The notes under the pieces are model-generated. The model was not told the origin of the DNA and did no database searches. It worked only from the letters and a program-made list of their open reading frames with translations. A stretch of 64,000 nt of DNA from CAWBVG01 sp963792175 (GTDB lineage: Bacteria > Acidobacteriota > Vicinamibacteria > Vicinamibacterales > CAVVIG01), in assembly GCA_963792175.1 (NCBI GenBank), contig CAWBVG010000011.1:1-64000 (forward strand), written 5' to 3'. Below, in pieces: positions 28,036 through 36,075 of this stretch. The position numbers and the translations under genes were made by a program. Position 1 is the stretch's first letter, and every line of letters begins with the position of its first letter.

Positions 28036-28650
28036 TCAGGATCGAGTGTCGAGTGGCGTCGCGGTCATCAGGGCAAGCAGTCGGGTGAGCGCGCGCTGGC
28101 ACAGCTTCCGCGCCGCGTCGGGAGTGGTCTTGCCCAGTGCGTCTGCCAGTTCGGCGTGTGTCAACCCGAATTCGAGTCGCCCCACGATGGCCTCGCGCTC
28201 GATTGGGGAGAGGCGCCTGAGCGCCGCTTCGTATCGTTCGAGGCGGCTGCGGCCGACCGCCTGCTCGAGCGGTGAGGGCGCGTCGCTCGGGTGTGACGGA
28301 TCGAGCGAGGTGATTCCGGGACGATTGATCGATCGGCGGATCTCATCCCGGACGGCGTTACTGATTGCCAGCCGAAGGTAGTTGTGCAAGCCGCTGTCGG
28401 TCTCGGCCGTGAACTGGTGCAGATTCCGAAGGGTTTTGATCAACGTGTCGTGGACGAGGTCATCGGTCTCGGCAAGGTCGCGAGCCCATGTCGGAAGGCG
28501 GCGGTGAGCCCAGCGAACCAGGCGAGGCCGGTACCGGCCGATCAGGATCTCGAGCGCAGAAGCGTCGCCGGCCTTCACCCGAGCGAGCAACGTGATAGTC
28601 GAATCGGCCGGAGAAAGGCTGCCATCGAGAGTGCCGGGAGGGTTTTCCAC
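28036..28650 (-). CDS. ECF-type RNA polymerase sigma factor
   Basis: This protein of 204 residues has region 2 (ALEILIGRYRPRLVRWAHRR then DLVHDTLIKTL) and region 4 (LRRLSPIEREAIVGRLEFG with the helix-turn-helix THAELADALGKTTPDAARKL). It redirects RNA polymerase to its own promoters. No anti-sigma gene is adjacent; a membrane Ser/Thr kinase follows after nine bases. ECF groups linked to such kinases are known to be switched on by phosphorylation rather than by release from an anti-sigma factor. That makes kinase control likely here, by analogy. The start is GTG 28650 (MENPPGTLDG). TAGAAT lies eight bases upstream, again suggesting a leaderless transcript. Confidence 0.9.
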   Translation of the reverse strand: MENPPGTLDGSLSPADSTITLLARVKAGDASALEILIGRYRPRLVRWAHRRLPTWARDLAETDDLVHDTLIKTLRNLHQFTAETDSGLHNYLRLAISNAVRDEIRRSINRPGITSLDPSHPSDAPSPLEQAVGRSRLERYEAALRRLSPIEREAIVGRLEFGLTHAELADALGKTTPDAARKLCQRALTRLLALMTATPLDTRS

Positions 28651-28658
28651 TTGCCGGT

Positions 28659-28664
28659 ATTCTA
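28659..28664 (-). promoter_or_regulatory. Predicted -10 element of the sigma factor gene
   Basis: On the minus strand TAGAAT ends eight bases before the GTG at 28650. No ribosome-binding site is present. A matching -35 was not found, so another sigma factor may be used. Confidence 0.4.
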
Positions 28665-28671
28665 AACGCCT

Positions 28672-29426
28672 TCAGATTCCGAGCCGGCCTTTCAGCTCTC
28701 TTACGCGGTCGCGCGCTACGCTCAGCTCGGTTTTTTGCTCGTCCTTCAGCCGCACGAGGACCCCGCCGTCGACGTCCGGAAAGAGTTCCTGGACGAACGC
28801 CAGGTTCGCAATCGTTCCCCGATGGACGCGCACGAACCGCCGCGGGATCCAGCCGGTCCTCGAGCTCGCTCAGCGTGTAGTCGATGACATGTTCGCGTCC
28901 GCCGACCACCGCGAACGTGAGCTTGTCCTTCGCCGAAAAATGACTGATGCGCGCCACGTCGAGCACCGTCGTCCGCTCGCCGACCTTCGACGCGATGCGC
29001 TCGAGTCGCCGGTTCGGCGCGAGCTGCACCGCCAGCTCCTTCGCCAGCGCCTTGATGTCGGGCCGCGGCCGTGCCGCCAGCCGCTCGAGCTTGTCGAGCG
29101 CGCGATCCAGCCGCTCCGGGTCGATCGGCTTCAGCAGGTAGTCGATCGAGTTGACGTCGAACGCTTCAAGCGCGTAGCGGTCGTATGCCGTCGTGAAGAT
29201 GACCATCGGCTGCGCCTCGAGTCGATCGAGCAGCTCGAATCCGGTCAGGCCGGGCATCTGGATATCGAGGAACAGCACGTCCACCGGGTGCGCGCGGCAG
29301 GAACTCGAGCGCCGTCTGCGGGTCGTTCGTGCTGCCGGCGATGTCGACGCGGCCGGTGGCCTGGAGCATGCGCGTCAGCCGTTTCACCGCCAGCGGTTCG
29401 TCGTCCACGAGGTAGGCGCGCATCAT
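28672..29426 (-). CDS. LytTR-type response regulator (two frameshifts)
   Basis: This protein of about 250 residues has an N-terminal receiver domain (RAYLVDDEPLAVKRLTRML, phospho-acceptor Asp in LFLDIQMPGLTGFELL, YLLKPIDPERL) and a C-terminal LytTR DNA-binding domain (ASKVGERTTVLDVARISHFS through RFVRVHRGTIANLAFVQELF). Indels near 29295 and 28855 split it. The start ATG 29426 overlaps the stop of the histidine kinase (ATGATGA), showing coupled translation. It ends GRLGI with TGA at 28672, 21 bases before the ECF sigma gene start. It probably controls transcription in response to the linked LytS-like kinase; targets are unknown. Confidence 0.88.
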
Positions 29427-30508
29427 GACTCGGTGTGGCGGCTCGCGGGAGCCGGATCGCCACGCGGCTGTAACCGGGGCGCGAATCGATCTGCAGCTCG
29501 GCATCGGCGCCGAGCGTCATCGCCAGACGCTCGCGGACGAGCGCCAGTCCGTGTCCAGACGAGGCCGCTGACGCGTCGAAACCGGGTCCGTCGTCCTCCA
29601 CGGCAATCTCCATGCAGCCGTTCCGCGTGGCCGCGCGCACGGCGATCGACCCGCCTTCGCGGCGCGGCGACACCGCGTACTTCACGCTGTTCTCGACGAT
29701 CGTCTGCACCGCCAGGCGCGGCACCTGGACGGTCCGCGCGGCTTCCGGCACGTCGATGCGTGTACCGAAGCCGGCTGCCGAAGCGCACGCCCTCGATGGC
29801 CAGATAGGCGGCGACCACCCGCAGCTCTTCTTCCAGCGGGACGAGCGGCTTGGACGTGCTGTCGAGTGACGACCGCATCAGCGACGCCAGCTGCGTCGTC
29901 ATGCGCTCGGCGCCCGCGGGATCGTCGTGGACCAGCGCGGCGATCGAATTCAGCGTGTTGAAAAGAAAATGCGGCTGCACGCGCGACTCGATCGACGCCA
30001 GCTGCGCTTCGGCGGCGAGCCGCCGCGCCTCCGCCTCATCCCGCTCCTTGGTGCGGAGCGCCAGCTTGGCCGCATCGAGCCGCGCTCCGCAGTTGTTCGA
30101 CGACCGTGAAGAACATGCCGAAGAGCAGCGTGCTGATGACGGAGATCTTCAGCGGTTCGCCCATCCACACGCGCAGAATGGAGCGCGCCGGCACGAGCCC
30201 CAGCATCGAGAAGATCAGCATCGCGATGAAACTGCCGGCGGCGGCGAGAACGGCGAGCAGGCCGGTGAGCAGCGCCCAGCTGAACGGCGCGGCGAATCGT
30301 CGAAACACCATTCGGAGCCAGCCGCGGCAGCGCGACGATGCACAGCGCGGAGCAGCACAATGAGAAGAGGAAACTGCTCGAAGCTCTGCGAGACGACGCG
30401 AAGCCAGGGTGTCTGCCAGCTCACGCCCCCGAACGCCACCTGGGCGAGCAGCGACGCGGCGCCACAGACCACGACGATGGCCGCCCAGAATCGGACGCGT
30501 CGCTTCAT
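29423..30508 (-). CDS. LytS-like membrane histidine kinase (frameshifted)
   Basis: This sensor kinase of about 360 residues has four to five N-terminal membrane helices (FWAAIVVVCGAASLLAQVAF, AVLAAAGSFIAMLIFSML, ISVISTLLFGMFFTVVEQL). The His-kinase domain of the PF06580 type has the phospho-accepting His in IESRVQPHFLFNTLNSIAAL. An ATPase domain with VQTIVENSVKYAVSP and EDDGPGF follows. Indels near 30330, 30085, 29785 and 29460 split the frame. No separate sensor domain is evident, so signals probably act through the membrane part or the small exported protein encoded just upstream. The ends overlap both neighbours by ATGA-type junctions. Confidence 0.87.
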
Positions 30509-31030
30509 TTCGCCGGCATCGGTACGTCGACGAGCCCCGGCACCTTCATCGTCGATGGCGAGAATCGCCCGCCGGCCGCGAGACCGCCCGGGAGCGGCTT
30601 GTACAGCTCGATCGCGATCTGCGACACCGGGAACGGATTCTCGGCGCTGGGCGTCCCGGCCATGGTCAGCGACGCGATCGCCATGATCGGGCTGCCATCG
30701 TCAGGTACGTCGGCCATCGGGCGTTCGTGCAGGCGATCCCGGCGCGAACGCTTTTTGCAGCGAGCGATGTGTGTCGCTGTAGTACCAGGCGAGAGCCGCC
30801 TTCTTGTTCTCGAACCACGCGAAGATCACCTGCTTCCCGCTGGATGTGCGCGCCGTCTCGACGCCGAGGACGCCCGGCGTCGCTTTGAGCGCGCCGACCA
30901 GGTCCGGAAAGCCGGCGCCTCCCGTCCGCGGCGCTGCGCCGCCCTGCGCCTGCCCCGCCAGAATGGCCGGGACGAACACGAGTGCCGCCAGGATTGCCGC
31001 GCCCGCGATTTCACGTCTGATCTTGTTCAT
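30505..31030 (-). CDS. Small exported protein upstream of the LytS/LytTR pair (one frameshift)
   Basis: This exported protein of about 175 residues has a signal peptide (EIAGAAILAALVFVPAILAG). The conserved-looking body is GFPDLVGALKATPGVLGVET, KQVIFAWFENKKAALAWYYS, MAIASLTMAGTPS and SQIAIELYKPLPGGLAAGGR. The first part resembles the ferredoxin-like fold of small monooxygenase/stress-barrel proteins (ALKATPGVLGVE then FAWFENKKAALAWY), but this is only a visual impression. An indel lies near 30720. The stop TGA at 30505-30507 overlaps the ATG of the histidine kinase. The coupling suggests it helps the kinase sense something outside the cell; no named family is recognised. Confidence 0.65.
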
Positions 31031-31133
31031 GACCGCCTCCACCGTGACTATACGGAGCCGCATCGCGAGCGATCGGGACGTTCCGACGAAAGGCGCAACA
31101 ATCGCGACGGAAGGAGGCCAGCGCCGGCCGAGG

Positions 31134-31270
31134 CTAACGCGTGGTGGGCGGCTTCCAGTTCAATACGAGCGTGATCGGCGAGGTCGCGGTCTCTTCCGTC
31201 CGGCTATTGAACGGCTGCCGATCGCCGACGAGCGGCAGCACCCACAGGTCCCGGTCGGGACCGGGCGCCG
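31134..31270 (-). pseudogene. Remnant of a kinase/TolB-propeller C-terminus
   Basis: The minus strand encodes RDLWVLPLVGDRQPFNSR directly followed by TSPITLVLNWKPPTTR and a stop at 31134. The first piece resembles the beta-propeller repeat (DLWVLPL.GDRKPF) and the second the final residues (SPITVVLNW) of large acidobacterial kinase-propeller proteins. In those proteins the two are separated by several hundred residues, so an internal deletion is implied. An indel near 31270 obscures what lies upstream. Weak but specific resemblance. Confidence 0.4.
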
Positions 31271-31359
31271 CGCTGCGGCAGAGGAGATGCCGCCCATCGC
31301 CGAGTTGTACGCGGCGAGCGTGGCGCCGATGCCGATGCTCATGTGGAAGAAGCCCGCGA

Positions 31360-31365
31360 TATTAT
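31360..31365 (+). promoter_or_regulatory. Predicted -10 element of the ypdA gene
   Basis: TATTAT ends eight bases before the ATG at 31374 with no ribosome-binding site between. This again fits leaderless or near-leaderless transcription. The -35 is weak. Confidence 0.4.
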
Positions 31366-31373
31366 CAACCAAT

Positions 31374-32465
31374 ATGTCGGTACGCGACCTCCTCATCGTC
31401 GGCGCCGGGCCGTCGGGCCTCGCGGCGGCGATCGCCGCGAAACAGCACGGGCTCGACTACCAAGTGCTCGAACAAGGCGTGCTGGTCAACTCGATTTTTC
31501 GTTTTCCGCCGCAGATGGTCTTCTTCACCACGCCGGAGCTACTTGAGATCGGCGGCCTGCCGTTCGTATCGCCATACGACAAGCCGACGCGGGCCGAGGC
31601 GCTCACGTACTACCGCAAGGTCGTTGATCGGTTCGATCTTTCGATTGCGTTCGAGGAGCGGGTCCTGCACGTGACGCGCGACACAGCAGAGCAGGTGTTC
31701 GAGGTCGAGACGCGATCGTCGAAGGGAGTACGGCGGGTTCGGCTGGCGCGCCACGTGATCTTTGCGGTCGGCTACTACGATCAGCCGGTCCGGCTCGGAA
31801 TCGAGGGGGAGGACCTCCCGCACGTCAGTCATTACTTTGCTGACCCGCACCTGCACTACCGTCAGCGCGTGGTGGTGGTCGGCGGCGGCAACTCGGCCGC
31901 CGAAGCGGCGCTGCTGTTGTATCGAGCGGGCGTGCACGTGACGATCGTGCATCGCCATCCGGCGCTGAAGCGCACGATCAAATACTGGGTCCGGCCGGAC
32001 ATCGAGAACCGGATCAAGGAAGGATCGATTGCGGCGCGGTTCAACACCTGTCTCGCCGCAATCCGGTCGACGTCGGTTGTCGTGCAGGTGGCCACCAACG
32101 CCGCTGCCGACGACGACGCGGCGCGGCAGCGGGAGCTGTCGGCCGACGCCGATGCGTCGCACGCGCCGGCTTCGACGATCGTTGCGGCGTCGCCGCATGC
32201 CGCGATGGAGGAAATTCCGGCCGACGCGGTGTATCTGCTGACGGGTTATCGCGCAGATGCCGATCTGATGTGCCGCGCCGGCGTCAGGCTCAACGAGCGA
32301 CAGGCCCCGGTTCACGACCCCGTGACCTTCGAGACCAACGTGCCAGGTCTCTTCGTCGCCGGCGGCGCGATCGCCGGCGTCGACACCGGCACCATCTTCA
32401 TCGAGAACGGCCGCTTCCACGGCACCAAGATCGTCGAGGAGATTGCCCGCCGCCTTCAGGCGTGA
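31374..32465 (+). CDS. ypdA: YpdA family bacillithiol-disulfide reductase
   Basis: This FAD/NADPH-dependent reductase of 363 residues corresponds to the enzyme that reduces oxidised bacillithiol in Firmicutes. It has the FAD-binding LLIVGAGPSGLAAAIAAKQHG (glycines of GAGPSG), RFPPQMVFFTTPELLEIGG, the NADPH site VVVVGGGNSAAEAALLLYRA, and a C-terminal FAD contact VPGLFVAGGAIAGVDTGTIF. The frame is intact from ATG 31374. An Ala/Asp-rich insert (residues about 240-275, starting NAAADDDAARQREL) interrupts the usual spacing and could be a surface loop. Its presence predicts that the organism makes bacillithiol or a similar thiol; the bsh genes are not in this window. Confidence 0.88.
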   Translation: MSVRDLLIVGAGPSGLAAAIAAKQHGLDYQVLEQGVLVNSIFRFPPQMVFFTTPELLEIGGLPFVSPYDKPTRAEALTYYRKVVDRFDLSIAFEERVLHVTRDTAEQVFEVETRSSKGVRRVRLARHVIFAVGYYDQPVRLGIEGEDLPHVSHYFADPHLHYRQRVVVVGGGNSAAEAALLLYRAGVHVTIVHRHPALKRTIKYWVRPDIENRIKEGSIAARFNTCLAAIRSTSVVVQVATNAAADDDAARQRELSADADASHAPASTIVAASPHAAMEEIPADAVYLLTGYRADADLMCRAGVRLNERQAPVHDPVTFETNVPGLFVAGGAIAGVDTGTIFIENGRFHGTKIVEEIARRLQA

Positions 32466-32509
32466 TCCGCCTTCGCCGAGGCTTCGGCGGGACAGGCATG
32501 AGCTGCGCT

Positions 32510-33158
32510 TCAGTGCGCGACGTTCGAGACGCCCGGTGTCCGCGCCATCATGACCTTCATCTCGAGCAGCTCGACGAGCGACTCCGCGCGCGAGCGAAGG
32601 CAAGGCTTCTCGAGCAGCGCCTGCTTTTCGAGCGGCTCGAGGTCGAGATACTGCGCGAGGGCATTGACCAGGTCTTCGTCGGGCATCGCGGCGGGCATCT
32701 TGAGGTCGGCCCCCGAGCGAAGCGTCCCGGTCCGTTCGACGGAGGGCGCGAGCAGCGCCTCCAGCTTCGATCGCTGAGCTACGGATGGCGGCGCGGTCGT
32801 CGTTCCGCAGCGGCATCTCGAACACCGGCTCGGCATGCGCGCGCCGATAACTTCGGGTCCGATCCTCGTCGACGATGCGGAAGCGTTCGAGTCCGCGCAG
32901 CACGATGTTGAAGCGGCCGTCGGCCAGCGCTTCGACGTGCGTGATGACGCCGCTGCAGCCGACCGGATACACCGGCGGCGTGCCCTCGTAGTCGCGGTCC
33001 CAGCCCGGCCGCAACAGGACCATGCCGATCATGCGGTCGCTGGCGACGGCGTCGGCCACCATCTCGCGATACCGCGGCTCGAAAATGTGCAGCGGGAGAA
33101 ACACGTTGGGGAAGAGCACAACGTTCGGCAGCGGAAAAATCGGCAGCAGGTCAGACAT
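32510..33158 (-). CDS. LON substrate-binding-domain protein (one frameshift)
   Basis: This protein of about 216 residues consists only of the N-terminal substrate-recognition domain found in Lon proteases: LLPIFPLPNVVLFPNVFLPL, HIFEPRYREMVADAVASD, VGCSGVITHVEALADGRFNI and VLRGLERFRIV. No ATPase or protease part follows. An indel near 32780 shifts the C-terminal helical part (NALAQYLDLEPLEKQALLEK). Stand-alone LON-domain proteins are widespread and probably bind unfolded or specific client proteins, but their role is unsettled. The upstream VWA gene is on the same strand, 41 bases away, with a hairpin between. Confidence 0.85.
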
Positions 33159-33170
33159 GTCAGTGTCAGT

Positions 33171-33203
33171 CTGAAGTGGGAAGCTTCAAACTTCACACTT
33201 CAG
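33171..33203 (-). terminator. Hairpin overlapping the VWA gene stop
   Basis: CTGAAGTG (33171-33178) and CACTTCAG (33196-33203) form a perfect 8-bp stem, with a nested GAAG/CTTC pairing in the loop. It spans the stop codon of the VWA gene and precedes the LON-domain gene. It may attenuate or end transcription. Confidence 0.45.
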
Positions 33204-34468
33204 TGAATCGTCTTCGTCTTCTTGTCCATGTAGTCCATCAGGACGTACTGCCCGAGCGTATACGGCGTCGTGAAATACGCCTTCCCCTTGCAGATGTCGG
33301 CGACCCGCCGGACGAAGCTGACGAGATCGTAGTCGCGCGCCAGCATGAACGTGTTGATCATGATCCCGCTCTTGCGGCACGCTGCCACCTCGGCGCAGGT
33401 TTCCGCGACGATGAACGGATCGAGGCCGAAGGCGTTCTTGTAGATGCGGCCGTCCGGCTGGGTGAGCGCCGACGGCTTGCCGTCGGTGATCATGATGATC
33501 TGGCGCATGTCCTTGCGCTGGCGATCGAGGATCCGGCGCGACAGCCGCAGGCCCTCGCGCGTGTTCGTGTAATACGGGCCCACGCGCACGCGCCCGAGCT
33601 CGGCGAGCGGAATCTCCTCGGCCGAGTCGTGGAAGAGGACGACCTTGAGCGCGTCGCCCGGGTACTGCGTCTTGATCAGCTGCGCGAGCGCGAGCGCGAC
33701 CCGTTTGGCCGGCGTAAACCGATCCTCGCCGTACAGGATCATGCTGTGACTGCAGTCCAGCATCAGCACCGTGGCGCAGGAGCTCTGATACTCGCCCTGC
33801 ACCACCATCAGATCTTCGTGCGTCACGTTGAGCCTCGCCGTGCTCTCGCCGTGTTCGTGTTGCCGCTGCGCCGCGTTCAGCAGCGTCGCCGCCGCGTCGA
33901 GGTTCAGCGTGTCGCCGAACTCATACGATTTCGGCGCGCCGGTCGTCTCGACGCCGGTGGCCTGCTCGCGGGTGTCGTGGCGGCCGTAGCTGCTCTTGCC
34001 GAGCGAGCCGAGCAGATCGCGGAGCGCCCGGTAGCCCAGAAAGTCCAGCGTCTTGTCGGTGACTTCGAACTTGGCCGGCGCCGGCTGGTCGGGCCCGTGG
34101 CCGCCGCGACCCTGTCGGCGCTCGCGCTCGGCGTCGAGGTCGGGCGGCGTCGAAATGTAGCCCTGATCGGCCATCCGCTCGATGATCTGTTGAATCAGCT
34201 CTTCGAGCTTCGATCGCGCGTCACCCTGGTCGGCGTCGGCCGGATCGCCGAGCAGCCGCTCGATGGTCTCTTCCGGCAGCACGCCGCCGTTGAACAGCGC
34301 ATCGAGAATCGCGTCGTGCAGCGCCTGCATCGTCCGCTCTTCGTCGTCCATGGCGTACGGGTTGCCGAACCCGCTCGACAGCAGCAGGTCTGACAGCTTG
34401 GACACCAGATCCTCGAGATCCAGGTCGTCCAGTGCGTCGCCGGTGAACTTCGTGTAGCGGTACTTCAT
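33200..34468 (-). CDS. VWA-domain protein paired with a MoxR-like ATPase
   Basis: This intact protein has 422 residues. The C-terminal von Willebrand A domain has the metal-ion site DCSHSMILYGEDR (Asp-x-Ser-x-Ser), the distal MITDGKPSAL and FMLARDYDLVSFVRRVADI. The N-terminal half is helical and charged (LDDLDLEDLVSKLSDLLLSS, EELIQQIIERMADQGYI). ATG 34468 is chosen over an upstream in-frame ATG because the conserved MKYRYTKF starts there. It follows a AAA+ ATPase gene on the same strand. MoxR-type ATPases and VWA proteins act together as chaperone-like machines that insert cofactors or remodel complexes. The client here is unknown; no metalloenzyme gene is adjacent. Confidence 0.88.
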   Translation of the reverse strand: MKYRYTKFTGDALDDLDLEDLVSKLSDLLLSSGFGNPYAMDDEERTMQALHDAILDALFNGGVLPEETIERLLGDPADADQGDARSKLEELIQQIIERMADQGYISTPPDLDAERERRQGRGGHGPDQPAPAKFEVTDKTLDFLGYRALRDLLGSLGKSSYGRHDTREQATGVETTGAPKSYEFGDTLNLDAAATLLNAAQRQHEHGESTARLNVTHEDLMVVQGEYQSSCATVLMLDCSHSMILYGEDRFTPAKRVALALAQLIKTQYPGDALKVVLFHDSAEEIPLAELGRVRVGPYYTNTREGLRLSRRILDRQRKDMRQIIMITDGKPSALTQPDGRIYKNAFGLDPFIVAETCAEVAACRKSGIMINTFMLARDYDLVSFVRRVADICKGKAYFTTPYTLGQYVLMDYMDKKTKTIH

Positions 34469-34529
34469 GAGTCCAGTGGGGACATGGGGACTTGGGGACC
34501 TGATGGGAGCCTGACCCAGTCTCCCGTGC

Positions 34530-34557
34530 AACTAGCCCCCAGTCCCCAGCCCCAGCC
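34530..34557. repeat. Dispersed CTAGCCCC-type repeat, copy 4
   Basis: ACTAGCCCCCAGTCCCCAGC lies in the gap between the AAA+ ATPase and VWA genes, ending just before the ATPase stop codon. It is a degenerate copy of the CTAGCCCCTAG family. Confidence 0.45.
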
Positions 34558-34558
34558 G

Positions 34559-36049
34559 TCAGTTGTAATACTTCTTCTTCCCGCTCGGGATCCGAATCTC
34601 TTCGTCCATCGCCTGTTCTTCACGTCGCGTCGGGCGCCGTTGCGTCTGTTCGATGGCGGAGTAGCCGCGCTCGTCGGTGCGGCTGATCTTCTTCTGCGCG
34701 TAGAGGCCTTCGAGCACGAAGTCGATCGCGGACGCGACCGCCGGTGTGGGCGCGCCCTTCGACAGCCCGGCACGCTCCGCCAGCTCGCGGATGCCCTGCA
34801 GGCTTTTCGTGAGCGTGACGACGTTTTCCGCGGACGTGCCGTCTTCGAGCGGCAGCGATCCGCCGAGGTCGAACCATTCCACCACCGTGCGCGTGTCGAC
34901 CCCCTCGAACATGCCGGTGAAGACCGAGCCGACCGCGGACCGAATCAGATCGCGCGCCACCTGCTCGGCGCCGCGCAGCTCGCCTTCGTATTCGAGCTCG
35001 AATTTTCCGGTGATTGACGGCAGCGCCGCGTACACGTCCGTGACCCGCGGCACGACCACGCCCTCGCCGTTGGCGAGCGCGCGCCGCTCCGCGTTGGAGA
35101 CGACGAGCTCGAGCGTCGTGATCGGCAGCCGCTGGCTGACGCCCGACCGTTTGTCGATCTTCCGATCGGCGCGCGCCTGGAACGCGACCTCCTCGACCAC
35201 CTCGCGGACGTAGGAAGGGATCTCCACTTTCACCGCGTCGACACGGTCGGTCCACGCTTCCTGCTTCGTGATCGCCATCGCGTTGTGGCGTGTGGCCGGA
35301 TAGTGCGTGCGGATTTCCGAGCCGATCCGATCCTTGAGCGGGGTGATGATCTTCCCGCGCGCGGTGTAATCCTCCGGATTCGCCGTGAAGACCAGCATCA
35401 CGTCGAGCTTCAGGCGGATCGGGTAGCCCTTGATCTGGACGTCGCCCTCCTGAAGGATGTTGAACAGCCCCACCTGAATCTTGCCCGCGAGGTCCGGCAG
35501 CTCGTTGATGGCGAAGATGCCGCGATTCGCCCGCGGCAGCAGCCCGTAGTGCATGGTCAGCTCGTCAGAGAGGTTGAGGCCCGCCTGCGCCGCCTTGATC
35601 GGATCGATGTCGCCGACCATGTCGGCAATCGTCACGTCCGGCGTCGCCAGCTTCTCGACGTAGCGTGCGTCGCGCGTCAGCCAGCCGATCGGCAGCCGAT
35701 CGCCGTCGAGCGCGACGCGCTGCCGGCACGCGGCGCACAACGGGGCGAGCGGGTCGTCGTGAATCTCGCAGCCGGGCATCACCGGAATCCGCTCGTCGAG
35801 CAGGTCGATGAGGCCGCGCAGGATGCGGCTCTTCGCCTGTCCTCGCAGACCGAGCAGGATGAAGTTGTGGCGCGACAGGATGGCGTTGACCAGCTGCGGA
35901 ATGACGGTTTCGTCGTAGCCGATGATGCCCGGGAACAGCGCATCGCCCGCCCGCAGCTTGCGCACCAGGTTGTCGCGGACTTCCTGCTTGACGGGTCGTG
36001 AACGATAGCCGGACGCGCGGAGTTCTCCAAGGGTCTCTATGGCCGCCAT
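34559..36049 (-). CDS. MoxR/Mg-chelatase-like AAA+ ATPase
   Basis: This intact ATPase has 496 residues. The Walker A is LLGLRGQAKSRIL (GxxGxxKS form), the Walker B region FAINELPDLAGKIQVGL, and sensor 1 LVFTANPEDYTARGKI. An unusual insert between Walker A and B carries paired Cys (residues about 94-107, PGCEIHDD then LCAACRQRV), which could bind zinc or an iron-sulfur cluster. The C-terminal part (VVVSNAERRALANGE type helices) resembles Mg-chelatase subunit I. It starts at ATG 36049 and is followed by a VWA gene. The pair probably works as an ATP-driven remodelling machine. The Cys insert is not a standard MoxR feature that I know of. Confidence 0.86.
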   Translation of the reverse strand: MAAIETLGELRASGYRSRPVKQEVRDNLVRKLRAGDALFPGIIGYDETVIPQLVNAILSRHNFILLGLRGQAKSRILRGLIDLLDERIPVMPGCEIHDDPLAPLCAACRQRVALDGDRLPIGWLTRDARYVEKLATPDVTIADMVGDIDPIKAAQAGLNLSDELTMHYGLLPRANRGIFAINELPDLAGKIQVGLFNILQEGDVQIKGYPIRLKLDVMLVFTANPEDYTARGKIITPLKDRIGSEIRTHYPATRHNAMAITKQEAWTDRVDAVKVEIPSYVREVVEEVAFQARADRKIDKRSGVSQRLPITTLELVVSNAERRALANGEGVVVPRVTDVYAALPSITGKFELEYEGELRGAEQVARDLIRSAVGSVFTGMFEGVDTRTVVEWFDLGGSLPLEDGTSAENVVTLTKSLQGIRELAERAGLSKGAPTPAVASAIDFVLEGLYAQKKISRTDERGYSAIEQTQRRPTRREEQAMDEEIRIPSGKKKYYN

Positions 36050-36075
36050 GGAGCGATTCTATCAGCAGGCGAGGA

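Larger units (their letters stand above)
31031..31373. other. Intergenic region, 343 bp, with remnant coding sequence
   Basis: Between the divergent small exported protein and YpdA genes there is no intact gene. On the minus strand from about 31270 to 31134 a short frame reads like the C-terminus of a kinase/TolB-type protein. A -10 element for the YpdA gene lies at 31360-31365. The part from 31031 to 31133 shows nothing recognisable. Confidence 0.5.
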
